Below are positions 8,803-18,056 of a DNA stretch of 64,000 bases, in pieces. Within the stretch, counting starts at the first letter, position 1; each line of letters begins with the position of its first letter. Both the position numbers and the translations under genes were made by a program. The notes under the pieces are model-generated. The model was not told where the DNA came from. It did no database searches and was given only the letters and a program-made list of their open reading frames with translations. Source of the DNA: Gordonia lacunae (lineage in GTDB: Bacteria; Actinomycetota; Actinomycetes; Mycobacteriales; Mycobacteriaceae); contig NZ_NGFO01000006.1 in the NCBI RefSeq assembly GCF_002149015.1, positions 62,001 to 126,000 of the forward strand, in the 5' to 3' direction.

Positions 8803-9969
8803 ATGCGGGTGGCGATGATGACACGAGAATATCCACCTGAGGTCTACGGCGGTGCCGGTGTCCACGTCACCGAATTGGTCCGCCATCTCCGCGATCTCAT
8901 CACCGTCGACGTGCACTGCATGGGCGCCGAGCGGGAGACCGCCGCGGTGTACACCCCCGATCCCGGGCTGGCCGGGGCGAACGCGGCGATCACGACTCTC
9001 TCGGCCGACCTGCGGATGGCTGTCGGTGCGGCCGACGCCGACGTCGTGCACTCCCACACCTGGTACACCGGTCTCGCCGGGCACCTGGCCGCCCAGCTCT
9101 ACGACGTGCCGCATGTGCTCACCGCGCATTCGCTCGAACCGTCGCGCCCCTGGAAGGCCGAACAACTCGGCGGGGGCTACCGGGTGTCGAGCTGGGTCGA
9201 ACGCAACGCGGTCGAGTACGCCGACGCAGTCATCGCGGTGAGTGCGGGTATGCGGACGGAGATCTGCGACACGTACCCGCGACTGGACCCCGAGCGTGTC
9301 CACGTGGTGCGCAACGGGATCGACACCTCGCAGTGGTATCCGGTCGCCGACCCGTTCGGACCCGACTCGACGCCCGCCGCTCTCGGACTCGACCCCGACC
9401 GACCCATCGTCGCGTTCGTCGGCCGGATCACGCGGCAGAAGGGCGTCGCGCATCTCGTGGCCGCGGCCCACCGTTTCGACCCCGACATCCAGCTCGTCCT
9501 CTGCGCAGGTGCACCGGACACCCCGGAGATCGGCGCCGAGATCGAGCGGGCGGTCGGCGAACTGTCCGCGGCACGTCCCGGCGTGCACTGGGTGCGCGAG
9601 ATGCTCCCTCTCCCCCGCATCCGCGAGATACTGACAGCGGCAACGGTCTTCGTGTGCCCGTCGGTGTACGAGCCGCTGGGCATCGTGAACCTCGAGGCCA
9701 TGGCCTGCGGCACCGCGGTGGTGGCCTCGGAGGTCGGCGGGATCCCCGAGGTGGTGCGCGACAACGTCACCGGCCGCCTCGTCCCCTACGACCCCGCCGA
9801 TCCGGAGACCTTCGAACACGATCTGGCCGAGACGGTGAACGCGGTCGGTTCCGACGCGGCCGCAGCGTCGGTGATGGGCGCGGCCGGCCGCGACCGTGCC
9901 GACGCCGAGTTCTCCTGGGCGTCGATCGCCGAACAGACCCTGGGCGTCTACGAGTCCGTCCGGCGCTGA
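8803..9969 (+). CDS. glgM: GT4 glycosyltransferase GlgA/GlgM (alpha-maltose-1-phosphate synthase type)
   Basis: A 388-residue GT4 (GT-B) enzyme. In mycobacteria the GlgA annotated beside glgC uses ADP-glucose and glucose-1-P to make maltose-1-phosphate, which GlgE polymerises. Seen here are 'MMTREYPPEVYGGAGVHV' at the N-terminus, 'FVGRITRQKGVAHLV' and the GT4 E-x7-E region 'YEPLGIVNLEAMACGTAVV'. The ATG at 8803 was chosen for the conserved start. The 3' end overlaps the convergent methyltransferase gene by 22 bp. Whether it makes maltose-1-P or elongates glycogen cannot be told from sequence alone. Confidence 0.9.
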   Translation: MRVAMMTREYPPEVYGGAGVHVTELVRHLRDLITVDVHCMGAERETAAVYTPDPGLAGANAAITTLSADLRMAVGAADADVVHSHTWYTGLAGHLAAQLYDVPHVLTAHSLEPSRPWKAEQLGGGYRVSSWVERNAVEYADAVIAVSAGMRTEICDTYPRLDPERVHVVRNGIDTSQWYPVADPFGPDSTPAALGLDPDRPIVAFVGRITRQKGVAHLVAAAHRFDPDIQLVLCAGAPDTPEIGAEIERAVGELSAARPGVHWVREMLPLPRIREILTAATVFVCPSVYEPLGIVNLEAMACGTAVVASEVGGIPEVVRDNVTGRLVPYDPADPETFEHDLAETVNAVGSDAAAASVMGAAGRDRADAEFSWASIAEQTLGVYESVRR

Positions 9970-10919
9970 GCCGGGCGCCGTCCGCGGGTGGGACGGCACG
10001 TCGTGACCACGACCGACACCGTCACCGGCACGCGAGCGTCCCCGGCGAAGGCGTCGGCCCGCGCGCGGATGTCGGCGTCCTCGGAATGAAATGCCGAGGG
10101 CCCCATGGCGACCAGATCGCCGATGGTCCCGGCGTCGAGGTCGGCGGTGTACCGCAGTGGAGACTCGTCGACCAGTTCGAAACCGTCGTCGAGCGCCGCG
10201 TGGAGTCGTGCGGCCTTGGCGTCGTCGACCCGCAGCATGTCCATCGGCTCGATGAGTTCGGCGAGGTGGTCGGGCCCCGGGCTCACGATGATCAGTGCAC
10301 CGTCGGGCGTCAGCACCCGGGCGAACTCGGACGGGTTCCGGGGCGCGAACACCGAGAGCACCACCGAGACAGCGCCATCGACGACCGGTAGGCCACGCCA
10401 GACGTCGCCGACGACGGCGGCGAGCCCGTACGGTCCCCGGGCGATGGCTCGCGCGCAATATTTGGACAGGTCGATGCCGATCCCGGCGACGGGAGACCCG
10501 TCGACACCGCCCGGCGCTCCGGTCGCCGCGACCGCGGCGCGAAGGTAGTGTCCGCCACCGGCGCCCGCGTCGAGGATCACGGGCCGAGGGGATCCACTCG
10601 CGAACTCGGCGGCGCGTCGGGACACGGAATCGACCACAGGGACGAAGAAACCGGCGTCGTGCACACGGGCCCGAGCGGCCACCATGGCCGCGGTGTCGGC
10701 GCGCAGCGCGCCCGACCGACCGTCGAGCAGTGCGACATAGCCCTGCCGGGCGATGTCGAATGAATGAGCGTCGGGACAGCGCAGCGACGTGCCGTCGACC
10801 GAGAGGGGTCCGGCGCACACCGGGCATCGGAGGATCTCGACGATCGAAGTGAGGCCATGCGCCCGGTGCGGTGTCGGTGTGTCCGCCCGGGCCTCATGGG
10901 AACTGCCCTCGTGGGGCAT
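9948..10919 (-). CDS. RlmA-type 23S rRNA (guanine-N1) methyltransferase
   Basis: A SAM-dependent methyltransferase of the RlmA/TlrB group, which methylates G745/G748 in helix 35 of 23S rRNA. The N-terminal zinc module is visible ('LRCPVCAGPLSVDGTSLRCP'), followed by 'HSFDIARQGYVALL', a family hallmark. The SAM-binding 'VILDAGAGGGHYLRA' and 'VFAPRNPSEFARVL' come next. It has 323 residues counted from ATG 10919. The RlmA-II branch in Gram-positives can give tylosin/mycinamicin-type resistance, so a macrolide link is possible but unproven. Confidence 0.85.
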   Translation of the reverse strand: MPHEGSSHEARADTPTPHRAHGLTSIVEILRCPVCAGPLSVDGTSLRCPDAHSFDIARQGYVALLDGRSGALRADTAAMVAARARVHDAGFFVPVVDSVSRRAAEFASGSPRPVILDAGAGGGHYLRAAVAATGAPGGVDGSPVAGIGIDLSKYCARAIARGPYGLAAVVGDVWRGLPVVDGAVSVVLSVFAPRNPSEFARVLTPDGALIIVSPGPDHLAELIEPMDMLRVDDAKAARLHAALDDGFELVDESPLRYTADLDAGTIGDLVAMGPSAFHSEDADIRARADAFAGDARVPVTVSVVVTTCRPTRGRRPAQRRTDS

Positions 10920-10921
10920 GT

Positions 10922-11089
10922 TCAGCCGGTGACCCCGCGGAGTTCCTCGCCCAGCGCGGCTGCTTCGTCGGCGGTCAGCTCGACGACGAGTCGACCCCCA
11001 CCCTCGATCGGAATCCGGACAACGATTCCACGCCCTTCTTTGGCCGCTTCGAGGGGGCCGTCCCCAGTACGTGGCTTCATTGCCGCCAT
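10922..11089 (-). CDS. DUF3117 small protein
   Basis: A 55-residue protein starting 'MAAMKPRTGDGPLEAAKEGR' at ATG 11089 and ending 'EELRGVTG'. This is a near-textbook DUF3117 protein (Rv1211 type) of unknown function, present across mycobacteria and relatives. It lies 2 bp upstream of the RlmA-like gene on the same strand, so the two are probably co-transcribed. Confidence 0.9.
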   Translation of the reverse strand: MAAMKPRTGDGPLEAAKEGRGIVVRIPIEGGGRLVVELTADEAAALGEELRGVTG

Positions 11090-11192
11090 TCTCAAGCTCC
11101 CTTCAAGGTCCCTGCTCCGAACATGATACGTGTAGGCGTCTCACACGATTGCCAGTGCGCGACACGCGCGCCGCGCGGAACCCGCTGCGCGC

Positions 11193-11597
11193 CTACCCCG
11201 GGGCCGTCGGCGGGCCCGGCTGCCACGTGCCGGCACCACCGTTCTCGTGGTCGGCGACCACATCGTCGGAGTGCGCGTCGACCGACGTCCCGGGCACCGG
11301 CTCCCGGTCACGCAGGCGCGCGATCACCGAGCGCAGATCGTCGACCTCATGTGCGAGACGTGCCAGCGCCCAGTCGACTTCGGCCTGCTTGTAGCCTCGC
11401 GGCGTCTGCGCGAACCGCAGCGCGCGGACGTCGTCGCCCGTGACCCCCGCAGACGGCAGTCTGGTGAGCGTCGTGTCGGGCTCGACCGGCGGAAGATCTT
11501 CCCCACGGCCGAACACGAACCAGACGATGGCGAACACGCCCGCGACGACGAGCCCCATGATCAGCAGGTACAGCAGCAGCGTCTGCATGTGATCCAT
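11193..11597 (-). CDS. Membrane-anchored DivIVA-domain protein (Rv1209-like)
   Basis: A protein of up to 134 residues with one N-terminal transmembrane helix ('LLLYLLIMGLVVAGVFAIVW'). The cytoplasmic part carries a short DivIVA-like motif: 'ALRFAQTPRGYKQAEVDWAL' followed by a coiled-coil heptad stretch 'RLAHEVDDLRSVIARL'. A second ATG at 11588 has a better-placed purine-rich AGGATGG upstream and may be the real start. It probably localises to membrane or pole. It sits downstream of gpgS, as Rv1209 does. The tagA gene (Rv1210) that follows in M. tuberculosis is not found here. Confidence 0.82.
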   Translation of the reverse strand: MDHMQTLLLYLLIMGLVVAGVFAIVWFVFGRGEDLPPVEPDTTLTRLPSAGVTGDDVRALRFAQTPRGYKQAEVDWALARLAHEVDDLRSVIARLRDREPVPGTSVDAHSDDVVADHENGGAGTWQPGPPTAPG

Positions 11598-11730
11598 CCT
11601 GACAGAAGCCGTCGAACCGGACTCCGGCGCAACGCCGACCCGGCGACCGCCGGCCTACGGTGGCGCGGTCGCCGGGTCGGCGTCTGTCGGGTCGGCGTCT
11701 GTCGTGTCCGCGCCTCGCGTCGGGGCGCGC

Positions 11731-12762
11731 CTAGGAGGCCATCTCCTCGGTCTTGGGGTCCAGCACCCGCACGGTGTTCATCGGCGGACGATCCTCGAGA
11801 TAGACCTCGGTGGTGTGCGGTGTGAACGACCCGTCGGGCTCGGCGGTGAACTGGGTCAGGCCGACGCCCGAGTCCTCGATACCGCACCGGCGCATGAGGG
11901 TTCCGACGATCTGCCGGCTCATGACTCCCAATTCCACCAGGGGGCGGTTGCGATGGGTGCGGACCCCGAGGTTGACCTGACCGATACCGGCCAGACCGTA
12001 GCGGTCGTAGGTGTCGATGAGCAGCCCGATCTCCACCCCGTAGCCGGGCGCGAACGGGACCGATGACAGCAGCTCGCGAGTGCCGGCGTACTCGCCGCCG
12101 AGCGGCTGGAGCACCGCGGTGAGGTCGGGTTTCTGGGAGGCCAGGAGCGGCCGGGCGACGAGCTCGGTCACGCGACCGCCACCGTTGGCGTCGTGCGTAC
12201 CGCCCGTTCGCAGCGGACGCCGGTAGTAGCCCTTCACGAGCTGGATCTCGGGGTTGACCAGAAGCGGGCCGAGCATCTTCGGCACGAACATCGGGTCCGG
12301 GTCGATGAGGTCGGAGTCGACGAAGGCGATGATGTCGCCGGTCGCCACGGCGATCGAACGCCACAGCACCTCGCCCTTGCCCTTGACCGGGTCCAGCTCG
12401 GGTACCGCTTCCTCGCGGGTCACCACCTGTGCGCCGGCGGCGAGCGCCCGTTCGGCGGTCGCGTCGGTGGAACCGGAGTCCAGGACGATGACCTCGTCGA
12501 CCAGGCTGCCGTAGAGCGGCATGATCGTCGCGATGACGTCGGCGACGGTCTCCTCCTCGTTGAGCGCGGGGAGCACGACCGAGATCGTCCGGCCGTCCTT
12601 CGCCTCGACGAGCTCGTCGATCGTCCAGTCCGGCTGTTCCCAGGTGTGGGTTGCCGACCAGCGCTGCTCGGTTCCCGGGGCCTGGGCGACCGTCGGCCAC
12701 ATCGCGGCCTTGTCGCGGCTGATGACGGTGCTGGGCGTACGTCGCTTCTGCTGCTTGGTCAT
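11731..12762 (-). CDS. gpgS: Glucosyl-3-phosphoglycerate synthase
   Basis: A GT-A (GT81) enzyme that transfers glucose from a nucleotide sugar to 3-phosphoglycerate, the first step of methylglucose lipopolysaccharide synthesis. The 343-residue protein shows 'ISVVLPALNEEETVADV', 'VIVLDSGSTDATAERAL', the 'DSD' metal site in 'IIAFVDSDLIDPDPMF', and the acceptor-side 'FAPGYGVEIGLLIDTY'. The start at 12762 overlaps the folP2 stop by 4 bp. The fadD6-folP2-gpgS order equals Rv1206-Rv1208. Confidence 0.95.
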   Translation of the reverse strand: MTKQQKRRTPSTVISRDKAAMWPTVAQAPGTEQRWSATHTWEQPDWTIDELVEAKDGRTISVVLPALNEEETVADVIATIMPLYGSLVDEVIVLDSGSTDATAERALAAGAQVVTREEAVPELDPVKGKGEVLWRSIAVATGDIIAFVDSDLIDPDPMFVPKMLGPLLVNPEIQLVKGYYRRPLRTGGTHDANGGGRVTELVARPLLASQKPDLTAVLQPLGGEYAGTRELLSSVPFAPGYGVEIGLLIDTYDRYGLAGIGQVNLGVRTHRNRPLVELGVMSRQIVGTLMRRCGIEDSGVGLTQFTAEPDGSFTPHTTEVYLEDRPPMNTVRVLDPKTEEMAS

Positions 12763-13658
12763 GCGAGTCCCCTGACTGTTCGGGCGGGTGGTCTCGTTCC
12801 CGCGATGGCAGCGACCATGTCGACCACACGGCGAGTGGCAGCGACCTCGTGAACGCGGAAGATCCGGGCGCCCTGTGCGGCGGCCAGACTTGTCGCGGCC
12901 AGTGTCCCTTCCAATCGTTGCGTTAGGTCTGTACCCAGAGTCTCCCCTACGAAATCCTTGTTGCTCAGCGCCATCAGCACCGGCCAGCCCGTGTTAACAA
13001 GATCTTTCACGCCGCGTAACAGAGCCAGCCCGTGGTGGGTGTTCTTGCCGAAATCGTGCGTCGGATCGATGACGATCGAGTCTCGACGAACGCCGGCCGC
13101 GAGCGCACGTTCGGCCGCGGCGGTCACTTCTCGGAGGACATCGGCCACCACGGCGTCCACGGAATCCCCGTACGCGACGCGGTGCGGCCGGGTGCGCACC
13201 ACCGCGCCGCCCGTGTGGGAACAGACGATCCCCGCGCCCCGCTCGGCCGCGACGGCGACCAGGTCGGGATCGAACCCCGCCCAGGTGTCGTTGATGAGGT
13301 CGGCCCCGGCGGCGCAGGCCTGGTCGGCCACCTCGCTGCGCCACGTGTCGACACTGATCAGCACATCCGGGTGCCGGTCCCGGATCCAGGAGATCATCCC
13401 GACGACCCGGGCGGCCTCCGTCGCCGCATCGACCTCGCGACCGGGTCCCGCCTTCACCCCGCCGACGTCGACGATGTCGGCGCCCTCCGCCACGACCCGA
13501 TCGACGTGCGCCTGCGCGGCGGCGTCGTCGAAGCTCGCCCCCCGGTCGTAGAACGAGTCGGGGGTGCGGTTGACGATCGCCATGACCAGCGCGCGATCGG
13601 TCGGCACCCGACGCCCGCACAGCGTCGGCGACACCGACGCCTCCGGGGTCGAACTCAC
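12759..13658 (-). CDS. folP2: Dihydropteroate synthase-family protein FolP2
   Basis: A 299-residue TIM-barrel DHPS homologue with 'MAIVNRTPDSFYDRG', 'DIVDVGGVKAGPG', 'ISVDTWRSEVADQAC', 'LINDTWAGFDPDL' and 'IDPTHDFGKNTHHGL'. Canonical DHPS condenses p-aminobenzoate with hydroxymethyl-dihydropterin diphosphate. The mycobacterial FolP2 paralogue beside gpgS is thought not to supply the main DHPS activity. That caveat applies here, since the pterin-loop sequences differ from canonical FolP. It overlaps fadD6 and gpgS by 4 bp on either side. Confidence 0.9.
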   Translation of the reverse strand: MSSTPEASVSPTLCGRRVPTDRALVMAIVNRTPDSFYDRGASFDDAAAQAHVDRVVAEGADIVDVGGVKAGPGREVDAATEAARVVGMISWIRDRHPDVLISVDTWRSEVADQACAAGADLINDTWAGFDPDLVAVAAERGAGIVCSHTGGAVVRTRPHRVAYGDSVDAVVADVLREVTAAAERALAAGVRRDSIVIDPTHDFGKNTHHGLALLRGVKDLVNTGWPVLMALSNKDFVGETLGTDLTQRLEGTLAATSLAAAQGARIFRVHEVAATRRVVDMVAAIAGTRPPARTVRGLA

Positions 13659-15460
13659 CCCTTGGGGACCTTGGCCGCGGCGACGTCGTCGGCGTAGTCG
13701 TCGTAGTACTCGGTGTAGCCCTTCTCCTTGCCGAGCAGCACGTAGACCCGTTCGGCCTCGGCGTCGGCGTATCCCTCCTTGCGGAGCTCGACCTTGCGGT
13801 TCTTGAAGGTCGAGGTCTGCTCGAAGTCGTCGACGATCCGCACGAACAGCGGCACCGCGTACGACGGCAGGGCGTCGTAGAGGTGCCGGGCGAAAGCGCT
13901 CGGATCGAGGTCGGCGCCCTCACGCAGCTTGATCGCGATCATCCCGGCGCGACCGTCGGTTCCCGGGACCTCGACGCCGTACGCCACCGACTGGGCGACG
14001 GCCTCGTAGGAGTCGACCGCCCCCTCGACCTGGGTCGTGGCGACGTTCTCGCCCTTCCAGCGGAAGGTGTCACCGAGCCGGTCGACGAAGGCGATGTGCG
14101 CGAAGCCCTGATCGCGGACGAGGTCACCGGAGTTGAAGTAGGAGTCGCCGTCCTTGAAGGCGTCCCGGATGATCTTCTTCTCGGTCTCCTCGGAGTCGGT
14201 GTACCCGTCGACGGGCACCCGGTCACTGATCTGGGCGAGCAGCAGGCCGGTACCGCCCCGGCCGACCTTCACGAGCCGACCGTCGTCGCCGCGCTTGGGG
14301 TTCCCCTCCTCGTCGTACTCCACGATCTTGTACGGGAGCGGGCAGAAACCCGCGGTCTTGTCGACGCTGAACGCGTTGACGAACGCGAGGTTGAGTTCGC
14401 TGGCCCCGTAGAACTCGACGACGCGGTCGACACCGAAACGCTCGCGGAACTCGTCCCAGATGTCCGGGCGCATACCGTTGCCGACCACGGTGTGCACGGA
14501 ATGCTGGCGATCCGTGGGCTTCTCGGGCTGTGCGAGGAGATAGCGACACAGTTCGCCGATGTAGCAGAAGGCCGTCGCACGGTTGAGGATCACGTCGTCC
14601 CAGAACTTCGACGCCGAGAACGAGCGTCCGATGGCGATGCACGCACCGGAGGCGAGGACCGAGGCGAGCGAGACCGACAGCGCGTTGTTGTGGTACAGCG
14701 GCAGCGGCACGTACATGGTGTCGCTGTGGCGCAACCGGACGGCGAGACCGCCGATGCCGGACATGCTCGCCAGCCACCGGTTGTGGCTCATCACGCTCGC
14801 CTTCGGCATTCCGGTGGTGCCGGAGGTGAAGATGTAGAAGGCCTTGGTCGACGCGGGTAGCTGCTCGGTGACCTCCGGGTCGGACTCCGAGAGCCCCTCG
14901 GCAGCGGCATCGAACTCGGCGAAATCGTAGACGTGTTGCGGCAGAACCGATTCGGGAATGGAGTCGAATGCCTCGGCGCATTCGGGATCGTGGATGAGGA
15001 CCGTGGCCTCGAGGAGTCCGACGCTGTGCTCGAGCACCTCACCGCGCTGGTTGTAGTTCAGCATCCCGGCGATCGCACCGAGTTTGACGGTGGCGAGCAT
15101 CAGCAGCAGGTCGGTCGTGCAGTTCTTGGACAGCAGCGCCACCACGTCGCCCTTGCCGACGCCGTCGGCCGAAAGCGCTGCAGCGTAACGGTTCACCCGG
15201 CGGTTGGCCTCGCCGTAGGTGGTCGTGCGGCCCTCGAACCGGACGAACGGCCGGTCGGGGTGCTCGGCCGCGTGCTTCTGGAAGACCGAACCGATCGTCC
15301 GCTTGGCCTCCGGTGGACGGCGGATGAGCCCCGGCGCGTGCTTGATCATCCCGGTCGCGTGTGGCGCCATCTTCACCACACCACGAAGAATGTCGGGGAT
15401 ACCGACCGTCTTCTTCACGCTCTGCTGCCGACTGTCCTGCTGCTCGACCTCTGGGGACAT
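13655..15460 (-). CDS. fadD6: Long-chain fatty-acyl-CoA synthetase FadD6-like
   Basis: A 601-residue AMP-binding enzyme that activates fatty acids to acyl-CoA, membrane-associated in the FATP/very-long-chain group. The AMP-binding signature is 'FYIFTSGTTGMPKASV'; other motifs are 'VVEFYGASELNLAF' and 'DSYFNSGDLVRDQGFAHI', with 'DRLGDTFRWKGENVATTQVE' near the C-terminus. ATG 15460 was chosen because GGAGGG precedes it at good spacing; the frame upstream lacks family similarity. It is first in the fadD6-folP2-gpgS operon, which has 4-bp overlaps. Confidence 0.93.
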   Translation of the reverse strand: MSPEVEQQDSRQQSVKKTVGIPDILRGVVKMAPHATGMIKHAPGLIRRPPEAKRTIGSVFQKHAAEHPDRPFVRFEGRTTTYGEANRRVNRYAAALSADGVGKGDVVALLSKNCTTDLLLMLATVKLGAIAGMLNYNQRGEVLEHSVGLLEATVLIHDPECAEAFDSIPESVLPQHVYDFAEFDAAAEGLSESDPEVTEQLPASTKAFYIFTSGTTGMPKASVMSHNRWLASMSGIGGLAVRLRHSDTMYVPLPLYHNNALSVSLASVLASGACIAIGRSFSASKFWDDVILNRATAFCYIGELCRYLLAQPEKPTDRQHSVHTVVGNGMRPDIWDEFRERFGVDRVVEFYGASELNLAFVNAFSVDKTAGFCPLPYKIVEYDEEGNPKRGDDGRLVKVGRGGTGLLLAQISDRVPVDGYTDSEETEKKIIRDAFKDGDSYFNSGDLVRDQGFAHIAFVDRLGDTFRWKGENVATTQVEGAVDSYEAVAQSVAYGVEVPGTDGRAGMIAIKLREGADLDPSAFARHLYDALPSYAVPLFVRIVDDFEQTSTFKNRKVELRKEGYADAEAERVYVLLGKEKGYTEYYDDYADDVAAAKVPKG

Positions 15461-15536
15461 CTGCCCTCCGCTCTCCCGCTGGCATATCGGGTGCCCCGCG
15501 CACCCACGCGCTACCCTACCGGCCGGTAGCAAGGCC

Positions 15537-16073
15537 TCACCGTGCTGTCGCCAACTCCACCGCGTCGGACACCGAGCGCGTGATCAGCAGTCGGTCCAGC
15601 GATCGCCGGGCGACGAACCCGGTTGTCGACAACTCTCGCAGCCAGTCGAGCAACGGCGCGTAGAAATCGACAGGATCGAGCAGGACGACCGGCTTGTCGT
15701 GCATCCCGAGATAGCCACCGGTCCATGTCTCGAACAGTTCCTCGAGCGTCCCGATCCCGCCCGGCAGGGTGATGAACCCGTCGGCGCGCTCGTCCATCAG
15801 CCGCTTGCGTTCGCGCATGGTCTCGGTGACGACGAGTTCTCCCGACCCGAGATCGGCGACCTCGTGCTTCATCAGCGCCCGGGGGATGATGCCGACCGTG
15901 TGGCCGCCGGCCTCGCGAGCGGCGTTGACCAGCGCGCCCATCATGGAGATGTTCCCGCCACCGGAGACGACCACATGCCCCTGCTCGGCCAGGGTCCGCC
16001 CGACCTCGGCGGCGAGGTCGAGGTAGGGCTGGTCGACGGGACCGGACGCGCAATAGACACAGACAGCACTCAC
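15537..16073 (-). CDS. LOG-family protein (cytokinin-riboside-monophosphate phosphoribohydrolase type)
   Basis: A 178-residue Rossmann-fold protein of the LOG/lysine-decarboxylase-like family (Rv1205 position), which releases the base from N6-substituted adenosine monophosphates. The motif 'LPGGIGTLEELFE' and the upstream 'VVSGGGNISMMGALVNAA' with 'RERKRLMDERADGF' are all present. The start is GTG 16073 ('MSAVCVYCASGPVDQPYL'). It is next to a second LOG-like gene in the same orientation. Confidence 0.9.
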   Translation of the reverse strand: MSAVCVYCASGPVDQPYLDLAAEVGRTLAEQGHVVVSGGGNISMMGALVNAAREAGGHTVGIIPRALMKHEVADLGSGELVVTETMRERKRLMDERADGFITLPGGIGTLEELFETWTGGYLGMHDKPVVLLDPVDFYAPLLDWLRELSTTGFVARRSLDRLLITRSVSDAVELATAR

Positions 16074-16116
16074 CGGGCAATCGTGCCATCGCCGGCCGAT
16101 GAGGTCATATCGGCCC

Positions 16117-16905
16117 TCAGGGGGTGGCGGCCTCGATCGCGGCGACCACGTCATCGGGATCGTCGACGACGGTGAGCAGGTCGAGATCCTCGGGCGAGAT
16201 CATCCCGCGCGCGGCGAGGACGTCGCGCATCCAGTCGAGCAGGCCGCCCCAGAAGTCACTGCCCACCAACACGATCGGGAACCTGACCACCTTCTTGGTC
16301 TGCACGAGGGTCAGCGCCTCGAAGAGTTCGTCGAGGGTGCCCATCCCGCCAGGGAGACAGACGAACGCCTGCGCGTACTTCACGAACATCGTCTTGCGCA
16401 CGAAGAAGTATCGGAAGTTCATGCCGAGATCGACCCACGGATTGAGGCCCTGTTCGAAGGGCAGCTCGATGTTGAGTCCGATCGACTGCGCCCCGGCCTG
16501 ATGTGCGCCCTGGTTCGCGGCCTCCATCGCACCGGGTCCGCCACCGGTGATGACCGCGTAACCGGCCTCGCCCAAGGCTCGGCCCACGCGGACACCGAGA
16601 GAATACTCCGGCGACTCGGGATGCAGTCGCGCCGAGCCGAAGACCGTCACGGCTTCGGCGACCTCGCTCATCGCGTCGAACCCGGCGACGAACTCGGACT
16701 GGATGCGCAGCACCCGCCAGGAGTCACGCATGGTCCGGTCGGAACGACGCGCGGCGTCGCGTGGGTCGATCCACTCCAGCAGCCGGCGGTCGGTGGTCTT
16801 GCCCTGCTGGTCGCGCCGGATCCGGATCGGTCCGACGTAGCAGGTGTCGGCCTCGGTCTCGGCCTCGTCGGCGGTGGCGGCGGCGGGATCGGGCGTTGTC
16901 GACAT
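16117..16905 (-). CDS. TIGR00730-type Rossmann-fold protein (second LOG relative)
   Basis: A 262-residue protein with the same PGG-x-GT-x6-E core as the previous gene: 'FVCLPGGMGTLDELFEAL'. It also has 'VITGGGPGAMEAANQGAHQA' and 'YFFVRKTMFVKYAQAF', and a longer N-terminal segment 'DTCYVGPIRIRRDQQGKTTD'. The longer form is common in actinobacteria and is usually annotated as a TIGR00730 family nucleotide hydrolase. A GTG three codons upstream (16914) is an alternative start. It is probably a nucleotide 5'-monophosphate nucleosidase, but the substrate is unproven. Confidence 0.87.
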   Translation of the reverse strand: MSTTPDPAAATADEAETEADTCYVGPIRIRRDQQGKTTDRRLLEWIDPRDAARRSDRTMRDSWRVLRIQSEFVAGFDAMSEVAEAVTVFGSARLHPESPEYSLGVRVGRALGEAGYAVITGGGPGAMEAANQGAHQAGAQSIGLNIELPFEQGLNPWVDLGMNFRYFFVRKTMFVKYAQAFVCLPGGMGTLDELFEALTLVQTKKVVRFPIVLVGSDFWGGLLDWMRDVLAARGMISPEDLDLLTVVDDPDDVVAAIEAATP

Positions 16906-16951
16906 GGCGGTCACGCTAGCAGCGACACGCGACCCGGCCGGTCGCGCCAGG

Positions 16952-18052
16952 TCAGGACAGGTAGGCGCGCAGCAGCTCGGTCACCGCCCGGATCTGCGCC
17001 ACCGGCACCCGCTCGTCGACGCGGTGCGCGAGATTGGGGTCGCCGGGCCCCAGATTCACGGCCGGGATGCCCAGCGCCGAGAACCGCGACACATCGGTCC
17101 AGCCGTACTTGGCACGGAAGCGTCCGCCCGCGGCCTCGACGAGCGCCGCGGCAGCCGGATGGGCCAGACCCGGCAGGGCGCCGGCCGCGGAATCGGTGAC
17201 CTCCCACCCGATGGCGCCGTCGGCCAGGTCGGCGGCGAACACCTCGCGCACGTGGTCGAGCGCCTGATCGACCGAACGGTCGGGCGCGAAGCGGAAGTTG
17301 ACGTCCACGTGTGCGGCGTCGGGGATGACGTTGCCCGCGACCCCACCCCCGACGGCAACCGCGGACAGACCCTCGCGGTACTCACAGCCGTCGATGTCGA
17401 CCCGACGGGCCTCGTAGCGCGCCAGCGTGGTCAGGACACCGGCGAGTTTGTGAATGGCGTTGTCGCCCATCCACGACCGGGCCGAGTGCGCCCGGGTCCC
17501 CGACGCCGACAGTCGAACCCGGAGTGTTCCCTGGCATCCCGCCTCGATGAGCCCCGCGGTCGGCTCGCCCAGGATCGCCACGTCGCCGGCCAGCCAGTCG
17601 GGGAGCTCGCGTTCGATGTCGTTCAGGCCGTTGAACTCTGCCGCGATCTCCTCGCAGTCGTAGAAGATCAGCGTCAGATCCGAGGCAGGCTCCGGCAGCG
17701 TCGCGGCCAGGTGGAGGAACACCGCGTCACCGGACTTCATGTCGACGGTGCCGCAGCCGTGCAGCACGTCGCCTTCGTCCGGATGGGTCTCCCGGCGGTG
17801 CGGCAGGTTCCCCGCCACCGGCACGGTGTCGAGGTGACCGGCGAGGATGACCCGCTGGGCGCGGCCCCGATCGGTACGGGCGAGAACGCGATTGCCGTGC
17901 CGGAGGATCTCGAAACCGGTTGTCTGCGCCCGCAGGGCGGCCTCGACCGCGTCGGCGATGGCCGATTCGTTGCGCGACTCGCTCTCGATGTCGACCAGCG
18001 CGGCGGTCAGGTCGACGGGATCGGCGGTCAGGTCGAGATCGGGAGTGCTCAC
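16952..18052 (-). CDS. dapE: Succinyl-diaminopimelate desuccinylase
   Basis: A di-zinc M20 amidohydrolase that releases succinate from N-succinyl-LL-DAP in lysine/meso-DAP synthesis. The 366-residue protein has '[17 protein letters not shown]', '[19 protein letters not shown]', '[14 protein letters not shown]' and '[15 protein letters not shown]', which supply the metal ligands and catalytic Glu. The start is GTG 18052. dapD is divergent just beyond the DM13 gene, and dapC follows, so three steps of the pathway cluster here as in M. tuberculosis Rv1201c/Rv1202/Rv1178. Confidence 0.94.
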   Translation of the reverse strand: MSTPDLDLTADPVDLTAALVDIESESRNESAIADAVEAALRAQTTGFEILRHGNRVLARTDRGRAQRVILAGHLDTVPVAGNLPHRRETHPDEGDVLHGCGTVDMKSGDAVFLHLAATLPEPASDLTLIFYDCEEIAAEFNGLNDIERELPDWLAGDVAILGEPTAGLIEAGCQGTLRVRLSASGTRAHSARSWMGDNAIHKLAGVLTTLARYEARRVDIDGCEYREGLSAVAVGGGVAGNVIPDAAHVDVNFRFAPDRSVDQALDHVREVFAADLADGAIGWEVTDSAAGALPGLAHPAAAALVEAAGGRFRAKYGWTDVSRFSALGIPAVNLGPGDPNLAHRVDERVPVAQIRAVTELLRAYLS

Positions 18053-18056
18053 CCCT